From: Candidatus Gastranaerophilales bacterium
GTDB lineage: Bacteria > Cyanobacteriota > Vampirovibrionia > Gastranaerophilales > Gastranaerophilaceae
DNA length: 64,000 nt
Assembly: GCA_944323685.1 (NCBI GenBank)
Contig: CALUTJ010000002.1
Span: 1 to 64,000, forward strand
Reading direction: 5' to 3'
Below, piece after piece: positions 9,075 to 18,907 of the stretch (within the stretch, counting starts at the first letter, position 1; the number at the start of each line of letters is the position of its first letter). The notes beneath the pieces are model-generated. The model made no database searches. It saw only the letters and a program-made list of their open reading frames with translations, and was not told where the DNA came from. A program made the position numbers and the translations under genes.

Positions 9075-9554
9075 TCAGGCAGCAGGCTCAACAATTTTGC
9101 AAATATCTACCCACTCTTTTGCGTTTGATATTTTAAACAACCCGTCACAATCCAGCTCAATAGCCGAGTTAGAACTTCCGCATGCCGGAAAGACCGTGGA
9201 AAAGCGCTGCATGGAGATATCGCAATAAACATCTACCCCGTCTTTTACCCCGAAGGGACAAACCCCGCCTACATTGTGGCCGATATATTCCGTTACTTGC
9301 TCAGGTGTAAGCATTTTTGCTTTACAGCCGAAAAACGCCTTGTATTTTTTGTTGTCAATTTTTGTATCACCCGCAGTAACAATGAGAATCACAGCGTTAT
9401 CAGTCTTAAAAGAAAGTGTCTTGGCAATTCTGGCGGGAATAACCCCGAGAGCCTTTGCCGCAAGCTCAACGGTTGCGGTTGAATCCTTTAAAACAATTAT
9501 ATCTTTGTCTTTTGAAAATTTTTTGAGATATTCTTCTGCTTTTTTAAGTGACAT
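9075..9554 (-). CDS. YbaK/ProX-type aminoacyl-tRNA deacylase
   Basis: This 159-residue protein has the YbaK/ProX editing fold. Visible features are ARIAKTLSF (positioning Lys), a central VTAGDTKID strand, GGVCPFGVKDGV (the loop with the conserved GG-PFG pattern) and the C-terminal ACGSSNSAIEL. Family members free tRNA of mischarged amino acids, such as Cys- or Ala-tRNA(Pro); the exact substrate is not certain. A second YbaK paralogue lies at 58918-59391. The gene ends about 55 bp from repeat B and lies just upstream of the HNH-like gene on the same strand, 45 bp away. Confidence 0.85.
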   Translation of the reverse strand: MSLKKAEEYLKKFSKDKDIIVLKDSTATVELAAKALGVIPARIAKTLSFKTDNAVILIVTAGDTKIDNKKYKAFFGCKAKMLTPEQVTEYIGHNVGGVCPFGVKDGVDVYCDISMQRFSTVFPACGSSNSAIELDCDGLFKISNAKEWVDICKIVEPAA

Positions 9555-9599
9555 TTTACTAACCTCTGTACAAATCCGTATGATATCAGCCTAACGGTC

Positions 9600-11045
9600 T
9601 TATACGTTTAAATACTTTTTTCCGTGTCGTCTGTACGGCCCTGTCATAAGCGTGTCGGCTTCCTGATTTTTTCTTTTTTGTTCTTCAATGTGCTTTTCAA
9701 GTTTTGTGGAGCGATTCTTTTTGGCCGCTTCAACATCGAGCTTGTCCGTATTTATTACAATCAGACCTTCCGATTCGTCCCCGAGAGGCTCTTTAATATC
9801 GTTGGGCCAAGTGTCGTGGTCATCGAGTATACCGCGGTTTATGTAATCGCAAATTTCATCAATCTGATTCTGCGTATTTTGAGGCATTTGCGGGTGGCGC
9901 TCGATAAACTCATCGTACTTTTGCGTCATTCGCTCATGGTTGCATTTTCCGCAAAGGTAGATATAATTCTTTTTGTCGCTTTCACCGTTGTCCCCTTTTC
10001 TGTGCTGGGGTTTAACGTGTTCTTTGGTGTTTCTCAAACGTTTGACAAGAACCTCAACAAACTTGTTGGAACCTCTCGGAGCATATTTAACAATAAAAGC
10101 GTTTGCGTCGTTTTTGGAATCCGGCAGGCTCTCCAGCCTTTTCATAATCAAATCCGCAACCGGCCTGTCAGTCGGAGTTTCAAACGGCATAGGCGCAAGC
10201 GCCCTGTCAAAAAGGTCTATTACCCTCTGCCTTTTATGCAAAATATCGGAGCTTTCACGGTTAAATATGCCATAAGACTGCATAAGCGCGTTATTTGCTC
10301 TTTTTGCATACTGGGGGCTGAGCTGCTGAATCAACGGCGTAATCTTTTTGAGTTTTGCATTCTGCTTGTTTTGCAGCTTTATAAGGTATTGTTCTCTTAT
10401 ATCAGGACGGGTAAAAATATTTGAAATAGAATCCGCAGGATATAATTTGGCAAACTTTTTCATCTCCTGAAAAACAGTATCCTCAGTTTTTTGAAAATCG
10501 GGATTTAGTCTGCCTATTTCATCAACAAGGTAATCTATAGAGTGAGTAACAGCCCTGCATCTGTCTCTTAATTCCGCAAGAGCTTTGTATTGAGCCTTGG
10601 AATTATTGCGTCTGTAATTTGTAACCCTCTCTGTCTGCATCAACTCGTCCATGCTAAGGTGTTTATGTCTGTTTGCCTCATTTTTTATAAAGGAATAGGC
10701 TTTTTGCATAGGCACAGGCTGTTCATGCAGTCTGAAATTCTGCTCGTATTTTATTTTATCAAGCGCAATGTAAGCCGGATAATACACCTTTTTGTCCATA
10801 AACTCCTGCACGGCCGAGTTTTTTAACATCAATTTGCCGCAGCAGCCGCAGTGCAGGTCAAGTTCTCGGGGGTCATGAACAAAAGGCGAACCTTGTGACG
10901 GAGCACGTTTAAATGATACTGTATCGGTTTGAGGCTGAGAATGCAGGTTTGCAAACGGCAGCGCCGCCCTCGTCTGCTGTCCTGTCAAAGCAGCCGTATA
11001 ATTTGTTTTGTAAAACAATCCCGAATTTATTGGCCTTATATTCAT
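9600..11045 (-). CDS. HNH-like zinc protein, possible nuclease
   Basis: This 481-residue protein is not assigned to a named family. Two zinc-knuckle halves are visible: CGCC (66-69) and CGKC in the C-terminal third. Together with the intervening HVKPQHRKGD and NYIYLCGKCNHER they resemble an HNH endonuclease centre (H-x-P ... N-x3-LC-x2-CN). About 270 mostly helical residues separate the halves, far more than in a classical HNH domain. The N terminus has TVSFKRAPS (42-50), the motif shared with other proteins here. Nuclease function is inferred from the pattern only. No signal peptide is seen. Confidence 0.55.
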   Translation of the reverse strand: MNIRPINSGLFYKTNYTAALTGQQTRAALPFANLHSQPQTDTVSFKRAPSQGSPFVHDPRELDLHCGCCGKLMLKNSAVQEFMDKKVYYPAYIALDKIKYEQNFRLHEQPVPMQKAYSFIKNEANRHKHLSMDELMQTERVTNYRRNNSKAQYKALAELRDRCRAVTHSIDYLVDEIGRLNPDFQKTEDTVFQEMKKFAKLYPADSISNIFTRPDIREQYLIKLQNKQNAKLKKITPLIQQLSPQYAKRANNALMQSYGIFNRESSDILHKRQRVIDLFDRALAPMPFETPTDRPVADLIMKRLESLPDSKNDANAFIVKYAPRGSNKFVEVLVKRLRNTKEHVKPQHRKGDNGESDKKNYIYLCGKCNHERMTQKYDEFIERHPQMPQNTQNQIDEICDYINRGILDDHDTWPNDIKEPLGDESEGLIVINTDKLDVEAAKKNRSTKLEKHIEEQKRKNQEADTLMTGPYRRHGKKYLNV

Positions 11046-11110
11046 ATTGCTTTAATACCCCTGATAATTTTTTTTGCTGAATTGTAACCTTTTTTAACTA
11101 GTTAATAGAA

Positions 11111-11142
11111 AAAAGGGACACCGCATAAACGGTATCCCTTTT
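11111..11142 (-). terminator. Terminator of the dehydratase activator gene
   Basis: AAAAGGGACACCG and CGGTATCCCTTTT form a 13-bp stem with one mismatch and a 6-nt loop just after the minus-strand gene ending at 11152. On the minus strand the stem runs into a T-rich tract (TTTTTTCTATT). Confidence 0.75.
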
Positions 11143-11151
11143 GAAGCTGTT

Positions 11152-12156
11152 TTATGAAATATCCCATCTGCCGCAGGTGCCGCCCCATCTGGCGATGATA
11201 TTCCCCTTGATATCTTTGATATCTTTCGGGTGTTCGGCGGGCATCTCACCTTCGACAATCGTGATAACCTCGCAGTTGTTGGAACATCCGGTGCACTGGT
11301 TGGTAATCGAGTTAAAGTGCATATTCCCGACCTCCCAGCCTTTGAATTTTGTTTTATTTTCGGTGTACTGGTGATTTTCCATTGCAAGAAGCGCCGCACC
11401 GATAGCACCCATGGTCTGGTGATTGTCAGGTACAACGATTTTTGTACCGAGAGCCTCTTCAAAGGCCTTAACCATGCCCGAGTTTGTAGCTACACCGCCC
11501 TGAAAAGATACCGTAGGCAAAAGCTCTTTGCCTAAAGCAAGGTTGCTTAAGTAGTTTCTTACAAGCGCCTGACAAAGACCGTACAACAAATCCTCAACAG
11601 GATAGCCGAGCTGTTGTTTATGGATTAAATCACTTTCCGCAAACACACCGCAGCGGCCTGCGATACGTGCAGGATTGGTTGATTTTAAAGCTGTTTCGCC
11701 AAACTCCGCAATAGGCACATTCAATCTGTTTGCCTGCTGGTCAAGGAAACTCCCCGTACCTGCCGCACAAACCGTGTTCATTGCAAAGTCCGTAACAATA
11801 CCGTCTCTTAAAATAATAATTTTGCTGTCCTGACCTCCGATTTCAAGAATTGTTTGAACACCGGGGACATATGTGCTTGCGGCAACTGCGTGAGCGGTGA
11901 TTTCATTTTTTATAACGTCTGCCCCGACAAGCGCACCGGCAAGGTTTCTTCCGCTGCCTGTCGTACCGACGCCTTGAATATTGTATTCACATATAGCTTT
12001 ATTTATCAGTTCGCGCATACCGGTTTGAACTGCTATAACAGGTTTGCCTGCGGTTCTTAACATATAGCTGTCAACATACTTGCCTGTTTCATCAACAAGA
12101 GCCAGTTTTGTTGTTACCGAACCTACGTCAATCCCTAAATATACATTTAACGACAT
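11152..12156 (-). CDS. 2-hydroxyacyl-CoA dehydratase activator-like ATPase (BadF/HgdC family)
   Basis: This 334-residue ASKHA-fold ATPase resembles the iron-sulfur activators that inject electrons into 2-hydroxyacyl-CoA dehydratases or benzoyl-CoA reductases. Seen: YLGIDVGSVTTK (6-17) phosphate loop, EIGGQDSK (105-112), and Cys130 and Cys169 (NTVCAAGTG, AGRCGVF), which hold the shared [4Fe-4S] cluster in the family. The C-terminal tail has four further Cys (288, 291, 295, 328; CTGCSNNC), as in larger fused relatives where a dehydratase-like domain follows; here the protein ends. No dehydratase subunit is adjacent. The start at 12156 is chosen for the GAGAGAGGG before it. A promoter lies at 12182-12210. 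Confidence 0.85.
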   Translation of the reverse strand: MSLNVYLGIDVGSVTTKLALVDETGKYVDSYMLRTAGKPVIAVQTGMRELINKAICEYNIQGVGTTGSGRNLAGALVGADVIKNEITAHAVAASTYVPGVQTILEIGGQDSKIIILRDGIVTDFAMNTVCAAGTGSFLDQQANRLNVPIAEFGETALKSTNPARIAGRCGVFAESDLIHKQQLGYPVEDLLYGLCQALVRNYLSNLALGKELLPTVSFQGGVATNSGMVKAFEEALGTKIVVPDNHQTMGAIGAALLAMENHQYTENKTKFKGWEVGNMHFNSITNQCTGCSNNCEVITIVEGEMPAEHPKDIKDIKGNIIARWGGTCGRWDIS

Positions 12157-12181
12157 GTTTTCCCTCTCTCTTACCAATTCA

Positions 12182-12210
12182 ATAATATACAAAAAAAAGC
12201 GCGATTTCAA
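12182..12210 (-). promoter_or_regulatory. Promoter of the dehydratase activator gene
   Basis: On the minus strand TTGAAA (12210-12205) and TATTAT (12187-12182) are 17 bp apart. The -10 box lies 25 bp before the start codon. Confidence 0.5.
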
Positions 12211-12276
12211 ACTTTATTTTTATCTTAAAAAATAATATAATTTACTTGTGAATCTGGATAACAGTTGAGGTTTTTT

Positions 12277-12873
12277 ATGGATTTTTCAAAAGGTGTTTTG
12301 TTTGACCCCGGATATTCAAAGTATACAATGGCTTTTTCGCCGAATATTGATGCGGCTCATAATATGCTTTTTTCAATAAAAGCTTTGCATCAGAGAAAAT
12401 TCAAATTCCAGATAATGTATCCCCAGCTTTTAAAACTGCTTGAGCAGACTGTTTCTTTTTATCTCGGATGCCTTTTGTGGGCAGCATTTATTACGCAAAA
12501 TTTTAAATCAGAGCCAAAAGAGATTTTAGACAATTCATTTATCGGCAAAACCGTTAACGCCGAGGATATGCTTTTTGAGGTAAATTACGCAATAAATTAT
12601 ATAGACAAACTCAAAAAAGACTGCAAATATTATCTCGGCAAAAACTGCAATATTCCCGATGATTGGGAAGAGGTTATGACAGTGTACAAAGACTTTTTAA
12701 CCCTGAATGATTTTCTTGTAAACGCAAAAACTACAGCTGATATCAAACTTCCCCCAAAAATAAAAACACCTTCAAAAACAGAACTTGAAGAAATTCTTGA
12801 AAATATTGAAAATGTTACCAAAACAGGCGAACTTAAAGAGCTGTTTAAAGTAAAAAAATATATTTTGGATTAA
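12277..12873 (+). CDS. Uncharacterised helical protein
   Basis: This 198-residue protein is not recognised. It is predicted to be mostly helical, with one moderately hydrophobic stretch (FYLGCLLWAAFI, near 60-75) and a charged C-terminal helix rich in Glu and Lys (from about 165). There is no signal peptide and there are no Cys pairs or obvious catalytic motifs. The ATG at 12277 is preferred over an in-frame TTG at 12265, because the TTGAGG lies upstream of the ATG at a usable distance. It is transcribed away from the activator gene; the following large gene starts 180 bp later. Confidence 0.6.
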   Translation: MDFSKGVLFDPGYSKYTMAFSPNIDAAHNMLFSIKALHQRKFKFQIMYPQLLKLLEQTVSFYLGCLLWAAFITQNFKSEPKEILDNSFIGKTVNAEDMLFEVNYAINYIDKLKKDCKYYLGKNCNIPDDWEEVMTVYKDFLTLNDFLVNAKTTADIKLPPKIKTPSKTELEEILENIENVTKTGELKELFKVKKYILD

Positions 12874-13053
12874 AAATTTTTCAATAGTATTTTAGTCATT
12901 TTTGTTGTTACAAATATTTACAAAGTCTTATAAAGCTTTGTATCAAGGCTTTTCAAGATTTTCACTCCGATAAAAGCCCGATGCCGGCTAAACTTTTCAA
13001 AAAATATACCGATAAAAATAATAATTAATAAACGGGAATGAAAGGCGTGTCGA

Positions 13054-16000
13054 ATGGGACTATTTAACAAAGATTTAAAAATCGGTGCAGGTGAAAGATA
13101 TGATGCAAACAGAGTTGCTTCGGAAGGGGTAAGTAAAGAAGAAGCAGCAAAAGACAAGAAAAAACTTATTAAGGTTTTTCAGGCTTTTGACTTAAACGGC
13201 GACAATACACTCGACGCCGTAGAACTTGCACGCGCAATGGATTACATAGATTCTCTCGACGAAGACGGCAACGGCAATGATAAGTTATCAAAAAAAGAAT
13301 TAAGACAGGGTGCGGCGCAGCTAAACGAACAATTAGGCCTTGAAGGTAAAGACGAAATCAAAGCAAGAGATATTAAAAAATTTCTAAAAAACATACAAAA
13401 ATCAACCGAAGGCGATGCAACAATCAGCCGCGATGAACTCTTTAAATACATCGATGACGAGTCCCTTGACGCACAAAATATCAAAAAATCCGAAGTCGTA
13501 GACGACGGCAACGGCGGCAAAAAATATGTTATCTCTTACGATAATGAAACTCAGGTAACACTAAACGGCGACGGCTCTTATCAGGTTAAAACAGAAGACG
13601 AACAGGGCACTGTTTCCACTCAATACCACAACAAAGATAAAAAACTTTTAAAAGAAACAAATGTATACGAAAACAACGATACTGAAGTTACGGACTTTGA
13701 CCCCAATCAGGAGGCCGAGGTTCCATTAAAAACAGTTTCTACAAGAAACAACGGCGCAGTCAGGTCAGAATTAAACTACGTTGACGGCAAACCTGCAACA
13801 GAAACCGTTACCTCAGACGGCGGTGCAACCGTAGAAAATTACGAATACCATAATGAAGAAGCTTATCTTGTACAAAAAACAGAAAATAAAGGCACAGAAG
13901 ACCAGCAGGTTTCAAGATATGCTTACAATAATGACGGTACAATCAACTCAACCGTAACAAACAAAGACGGCAAAGCCCAACAGGTTCTTGACGAAGAATA
14001 CAATGTTTTATCCGAAACCGTTAACCTTAACAACGGTACAACAATCAAACGCGTCTATAATGACGACCGTTCAAGAAGCGAACACGTTACCGACAAAAAC
14101 AACAGACAAACTTATACAGAATACAACGCAGGCGGCAAAAGATTGCAGCAAACAGTTGTCGGAGCAAACGGCAAACAATACGATATAAAATACGATGGCA
14201 ACGGAAACACTGAAGGTATTATCGTACAGTTCAAAGAAAGCCCCGCCGATATTGCCAAAAGATTCGGCTGTAGCGTTGATGATTTAATCGCCTTGAACAA
14301 AGACAAATTACAGGGTTCGGGCAAAGGCGCATACTTTAACGTAGGTGATTCCGTTAAAGTCCCCGGCGAACTTGATGCCGATGCAAAAGCCTTACAGGGC
14401 AGAGATTCCAGAGAACAAGCCATTGCAAAATACGAAAAACATCAGGCCTGGGTGCGCAGAGATAAAGCATTAAGACAGGCCGGACTTAAAAGCTATGAAC
14501 GTGCAGGCGAAGTATTCACATACGGTGGCAAAGAATATAAAATTATCGGCACAATGAAAAACAGAGCCAGAACTATGGTTCAAGGCCCTGACGGAAAATA
14601 TGTGATTGCGTCATGGGATAACAAGATATTAAAAGAAGAATATGTTGATCTGACAACATTATATGACAATAATAAAAAAGTAAAACTTGCAGACGGTCAG
14701 GAATACGTTATTGTTCAAGACCGCGGTGACAGACACGGCAGAAAAATAGCTTTAGACAGAAACGGCAATGTTGTGACAGTTTCCGGCGGCAAAAGCCAGA
14801 CTGATTTAAGCGACAGAGTCATCTTAAACGATGATTATGTCGAGGCTTCTGATGCTTATGATGCCGGACTGACGGAAGAAACATACTCTGACACAGGTAC
14901 AAAAATGGCACGCAGCAAAAACGGACGCGTATGGTATTTTGACAGAGCCGGTCACGCCGTTGACACACAAACTGTTGTTGATAAGGAAACAGCAGCAATT
15001 AAAAAAGATTTAGATGAAGCAGCCTCCGGATTTTTAGGCACAGGTCTCGGAACCGATGAAGAATTAATGGCCAAAGCCAATGCCGGTATAAAAGACCCTG
15101 CCGTACTCGCAAAATTAAATTCGGAATATGCGGCAAAATACTCTAACGACGTTGCCGAAGGCAAATACCGTTCCAATTACGAAGCCTTTTTGGGCTCAGA
15201 ACTTAGCAAATCCGAAGTTTCAGCCAGTGCAGCAGCCCTTGTAAGCAACCGCGCTATCGTTGATCAGGACACCCGTAATGAAATCATAAAAGAAAACCTT
15301 TTAACTTACGGTGACAAAAACGAAAACCTTCAGGCAGGGCTTGATGCAATTTCAACCAGAGAAGATTTTGACGCTGCAAGTGAAGCAGCTGCGGAATATA
15401 ATGAACAGCAGGGCTACAAGGCTCAATTTAAAGACCAGTCTGCCATCAATACCTTAATATACGGTCAAACAGGCGGTGATGAAGATGATATAGCCGCTGC
15501 AAACAACGCTTTGATTGATCCGAGCGAAGATTTCTTAACAGAAGAAGAAATTACAAGAACAAAAGCAGAACAGGGCGTATACTATTTACGTTCAGCGCAG
15601 GATACTTCATTTGCCGGATTACGTCAGGGCGAAGTGAAAAAAGCTCTTGCAGGTGATGACCCGCAGGTTTATGAAGAAATGGACAAACTCCTTCAAGAAA
15701 CCGGTGATAAACCGTTAAAACAACAGACTGTTTTGAATTCTGACGATTATACCCGCCTTGCCTTAAGCGGATACGGAGAATATTCCGATGATGAACTCGC
15801 AAAAATGGCTCTCGGACAATTAAAAGATGCAAAAATCAGTGAAAATGCCGTGAATAATGCCGTAAGTACTCCGGCATCAATGACAATGGGTACGGCGTTT
15901 TCAACCGCAGCAACCCAGATTTCCGCCGCAAAAAGCAAAGGGCAAAGCATTAACGATATGTACAAACTCTTAAGGACCAAAGGTGCTTATGACAAATTTA

Positions 16001-18678
16001 TGCAGCAGGTGGAAAATGACCCGCAGCTTAAAGAATTCCTTAAAAAAGAAGGTTTTGACCCGAAAAGATTAGTTCTTGAAACTGATAAACCGACTCTTTC
16101 CGATGAGGAAATTACAAAAAACAAAGCCGTACTTGAACAGTACAAAAAATATATTGGACAAAACAAACGTGCTTTTGACAAAATTGCCTCTGACGAAGGT
16201 GCAATAGATTCATTCCTGAACACTTTCAGAGAAACTTACGGAATGGGCATAACAAGAGATGACCTTTCTAATATCTATAAAAACGCAGGCCAGTCTCTGC
16301 ACCAGCTTGAACTGGCAGCAGAAGGCAGACTGGTGGATGCAGACGGCAACCGGATAAAATTTGAAGATTTGACAAAGAAACTTGATGACGCAAACTTCCA
16401 GGAAGCAAGCGATGCTTATCAAAGACATCAAGCCTACGCAAATATGGGTCTTGATGTAACGCTGGCAATAGCAACAATACCTATTGGCGGTGAAGGCTTT
16501 GTTGCACTGGGCAATACAGTGTTGAAAGGTGCAAAAACCGCAAGAACCTTGAATACCCTCAGAGCAGTAGGCTCAGGTGTTGGCGTTGGTACTGCACAAT
16601 ATACAAAGGAAAGAATAGATCAGGTAACAAGCTCCTCAGGCGACACTATGGCTAACAGAGGTGCTACGGAATCTCAGACAATTACTAATGCTATTCTTAC
16701 AACAACCGGTGTAGGAGTCGGCTCTGCAACATCAAAACTGTATTCTCAGGTCAATTCGCTTGTTAAAAAAGCAAGTGCCTTCGGCATTGATGTAGCATCT
16801 GATACATTTATTTCCGCAGCAGCGGATTATATACAAAACGGAGAAATTTCTCAGGAAAGATTCCTTGAAAACCTCATGTACTCTGCAATAGGTACAACAG
16901 CAGGTCATCTAATGAGCGGTACTCCAAGAAATACGGCAGACCCGAATACACCTGTACAAAGAAAGTCTTCAAGACCTTCGGGCGACAAACCCAAATACGA
17001 AATTCCGGAAAACGAAACTCCGTTTGAAAGAGCAACAAGAAACGGCAACAACCCGTCAGAGGTTGCTCCGAAAAATGCCGTCAGAGAAATCGGCAAGGAC
17101 AATTTTGATGCAATGGTCGATGATGTCAGACAGCAGGTAAGAACAGCAAGCGATGCTGAACTGGAAGTCCTCAAAAAACGCGGTCAGGCTTTAAGCAATC
17201 GTGAACAAAGCCACACAATACAACACCTTGTTGAAGACGAACAAATCTTAAGACAGCTTGATGACGCAACAAATCTCGGCGACTTGCACAAACTTGAGAA
17301 AAAAGTTTCTTCCTGGTCTGACGATACAAGAAGAAAAGCAGAAATTCTTGACCGTATTGAAACGAAAAGACTGGAACTTCAACAAAACGGAACATATACA
17401 GTAGCTCAAAGAAGCATTGACCCGCAAATCAAAGCCAATGCCGAAGCCGCACTTGCACAGGCTAAAAAACACCTCGACCCGACACAGATAAACGCTGTTA
17501 AGCAGTATGTAGAAACAATCACAGACCCCGCTGAACTTAACAGAGTCGTAGAAAACCTTAAAGCAAGAGGAATGAAACTCCAAAGCGGCAGATTAAAAGC
17601 TGCAATCAATGCTAAGTATGCAGAATTAAATATGCCTGTAAATGTTTCACAAGCAGAAATTCCGAGCGAAGTAAGAATAAACGACCACGAAGTCCGCTTA
17701 ACAGGCAGCGATAGACCTTCTGCACCGGCAGGTGAAACTTACACCGCTACAGCAGAGGACTTTGCCAGATTCAGACCTGCTGAACCCGAGGTTCACACAG
17801 GCAGCTACGCTAATGTTGTTGACGGCACTCCGGCTCCGAAAAACGCAGGCAGCGGTGAAACATACGTAAGCGACCACGAAGTCCGCTTAACAGGCAGCGA
17901 TAGACCTTCTGCACCGGCAGGTGAAACTTACACTGCTACAGCAGATGATTTTGCAAGATTCAGACCTGCTGAACCCGAGGTTCACACAGGCAGCTACGCA
18001 AATGTTGTTGACGGCACTCCTGCTCCGAGAAACGCAGGCAGCGGTGAAACATACGTAAGCGGCCACGAAGTCCGTGTAACAGGTGACAACGCACATGCTC
18101 AAACAGGTGCAACCTATGACGCAACAAACGACTTTTTGGGCACCCCTACAGTCACAACACGTAATGCTCAGGTGAGAAAACCTGTTGAAGGTACCCCGCG
18201 TCTTGACAGACTCAACCCCGGCAGCGGCAGACTCGGCGGGCAGGCTAAGTCTGAAATTACGGCAGAAGTGACAAACTTTGCCAACAGCGCAAGCACAACC
18301 CAAGAATTGCAGGCTTTAAAAGCCAAAGTTCAGGCTAAAATCCTGAACCCCGAACTCAGAGCAAATCTTGAAAAAATCATTGACAACGCGCAGGCAAACT
18401 TAAATGCCCGTGCAGTCACGCTACAGCAAAACGTAGCAGAAAATACGGCAAAACCAATCACAACTCCGCGCCTTGACAGAATTAACAAAGGCAGCGGCAG
18501 ACTCGGCGGTCTTACAAGACAAACCGTAACTCAAGAAATTCAAACAGCAGCCGCCAATGCAACAACAAGAGAACAGCTCCAATCATTAAAAGACAAAGTT
18601 CAAAACCATATCGCGGATAATGCCTTCCGTCAGGAATTGAACAAAATTATTGATGACGCTGCTGCAAGATTGGTTTAA
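13054..18678 (+). CDS. Giant EF-hand/LysM repeat protein (1874 residues)
   Basis: No named family covers this protein. In order: two canonical EF-hand loops (D46-E57 and D71-E82); a beta-rich region with repeated short strands around Y-x-Y/N-D-G, YD-repeat-like (about 150-390); a LysM-like segment (about 393-450, SPADIAKRFGCSVDDLIALN); a long helical region; a Gly/Ala-rich hydrophobic stretch from about 1130 to 1290; two exact-type 63-residue repeats plus a partial third (1544-1675); and two C-terminal repeats starting TPRLDR and containing GSGRLGG. It has no Sec signal peptide. EF-hands and LysM suggest calcium and peptidoglycan binding, hence possibly a secreted or surface protein. AAAGG precedes the ATG. 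Confidence 0.75.
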   Translation: MGLFNKDLKIGAGERYDANRVASEGVSKEEAAKDKKKLIKVFQAFDLNGDNTLDAVELARAMDYIDSLDEDGNGNDKLSKKELRQGAAQLNEQLGLEGKDEIKARDIKKFLKNIQKSTEGDATISRDELFKYIDDESLDAQNIKKSEVVDDGNGGKKYVISYDNETQVTLNGDGSYQVKTEDEQGTVSTQYHNKDKKLLKETNVYENNDTEVTDFDPNQEAEVPLKTVSTRNNGAVRSELNYVDGKPATETVTSDGGATVENYEYHNEEAYLVQKTENKGTEDQQVSRYAYNNDGTINSTVTNKDGKAQQVLDEEYNVLSETVNLNNGTTIKRVYNDDRSRSEHVTDKNNRQTYTEYNAGGKRLQQTVVGANGKQYDIKYDGNGNTEGIIVQFKESPADIAKRFGCSVDDLIALNKDKLQGSGKGAYFNVGDSVKVPGELDADAKALQGRDSREQAIAKYEKHQAWVRRDKALRQAGLKSYERAGEVFTYGGKEYKIIGTMKNRARTMVQGPDGKYVIASWDNKILKEEYVDLTTLYDNNKKVKLADGQEYVIVQDRGDRHGRKIALDRNGNVVTVSGGKSQTDLSDRVILNDDYVEASDAYDAGLTEETYSDTGTKMARSKNGRVWYFDRAGHAVDTQTVVDKETAAIKKDLDEAASGFLGTGLGTDEELMAKANAGIKDPAVLAKLNSEYAAKYSNDVAEGKYRSNYEAFLGSELSKSEVSASAAALVSNRAIVDQDTRNEIIKENLLTYGDKNENLQAGLDAISTREDFDAASEAAAEYNEQQGYKAQFKDQSAINTLIYGQTGGDEDDIAAANNALIDPSEDFLTEEEITRTKAEQGVYYLRSAQDTSFAGLRQGEVKKALAGDDPQVYEEMDKLLQETGDKPLKQQTVLNSDDYTRLALSGYGEYSDDELAKMALGQLKDAKISENAVNNAVSTPASMTMGTAFSTAATQISAAKSKGQSINDMYKLLRTKGAYDKFMQQVENDPQLKEFLKKEGFDPKRLVLETDKPTLSDEEITKNKAVLEQYKKYIGQNKRAFDKIASDEGAIDSFLNTFRETYGMGITRDDLSNIYKNAGQSLHQLELAAEGRLVDADGNRIKFEDLTKKLDDANFQEASDAYQRHQAYANMGLDVTLAIATIPIGGEGFVALGNTVLKGAKTARTLNTLRAVGSGVGVGTAQYTKERIDQVTSSSGDTMANRGATESQTITNAILTTTGVGVGSATSKLYSQVNSLVKKASAFGIDVASDTFISAAADYIQNGEISQERFLENLMYSAIGTTAGHLMSGTPRNTADPNTPVQRKSSRPSGDKPKYEIPENETPFERATRNGNNPSEVAPKNAVREIGKDNFDAMVDDVRQQVRTASDAELEVLKKRGQALSNREQSHTIQHLVEDEQILRQLDDATNLGDLHKLEKKVSSWSDDTRRKAEILDRIETKRLELQQNGTYTVAQRSIDPQIKANAEAALAQAKKHLDPTQINAVKQYVETITDPAELNRVVENLKARGMKLQSGRLKAAINAKYAELNMPVNVSQAEIPSEVRINDHEVRLTGSDRPSAPAGETYTATAEDFARFRPAEPEVHTGSYANVVDGTPAPKNAGSGETYVSDHEVRLTGSDRPSAPAGETYTATADDFARFRPAEPEVHTGSYANVVDGTPAPRNAGSGETYVSGHEVRVTGDNAHAQTGATYDATNDFLGTPTVTTRNAQVRKPVEGTPRLDRLNPGSGRLGGQAKSEITAEVTNFANSASTTQELQALKAKVQAKILNPELRANLEKIIDNAQANLNARAVTLQQNVAENTAKPITTPRLDRINKGSGRLGGLTRQTVTQEIQTAAANATTREQLQSLKDKVQNHIADNAFRQELNKIIDDAAARLV
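17683..18080 (+). repeat. In-frame 189-bp tandem repeats in the giant gene
   Basis: Units start at 17683, 17872 and 18061, an exact 189-bp (63-codon) period. The first two are nearly identical at DNA level and the third is partial (GHEVRVTGD). Near-identity including synonymous positions points to a recent duplication and likely copy-number variation. Confidence 0.9.
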
Positions 18679-18725
18679 TAAGTTCAATATTTTCATATTT
18701 CCGAATATTTTACTAAGCAATCTCA

Positions 18726-18756
18726 GAATGCGCTAAATCACTGATTTAGCGCATTC
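18726..18756 (+). terminator. Strong inverted repeat after the giant gene
   Basis: A perfect 15-bp inverted repeat (GAATGCGCTAAATCA and its complement around a single C) lies about 50 bp downstream of the stop codon. It is followed by a weak T tract, so it could terminate transcription or protect the 3' end. Confidence 0.55.
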
Positions 18757-18765
18757 TTCGGGTTA

Positions 18766-18802
18766 GCTTTTTGTTGGGCTGAAAGCCCAACCTACGGTGC
18801 AC
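18766..18802. repeat. REP-like hairpin, copy 1
   Basis: GCTTTTTGTTGGGCT, then GAA, then AGCCCAACCTACGGTGC. A TTGGGCT/AGCCCAA stem is flanked by conserved arms. A second copy with changes lies at 62191-62227. The 18803-18886 stretch that follows also has a GTCATTCTGAGGC-type repeat sequence and no gene. Confidence 0.6.
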
Positions 18803-18907
18803 GGGATGACGCAATGTGTTATTAGAACCCCGTCATTCTGAGGCTTTAGCCGAAGAATCAGCACTGCATTATTGACTGTTTAGAGTATGAGAAAGTACAA
18901 TAGAATT

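Noticed and set aside
9624-10424. 266-codon plus-strand frame opposite the HNH-like gene
   Set aside because: It lies fully antisense to a longer frame with zinc-knuckle motifs and conserved features; composition is Val/Phe-rich as expected for a shadow frame.
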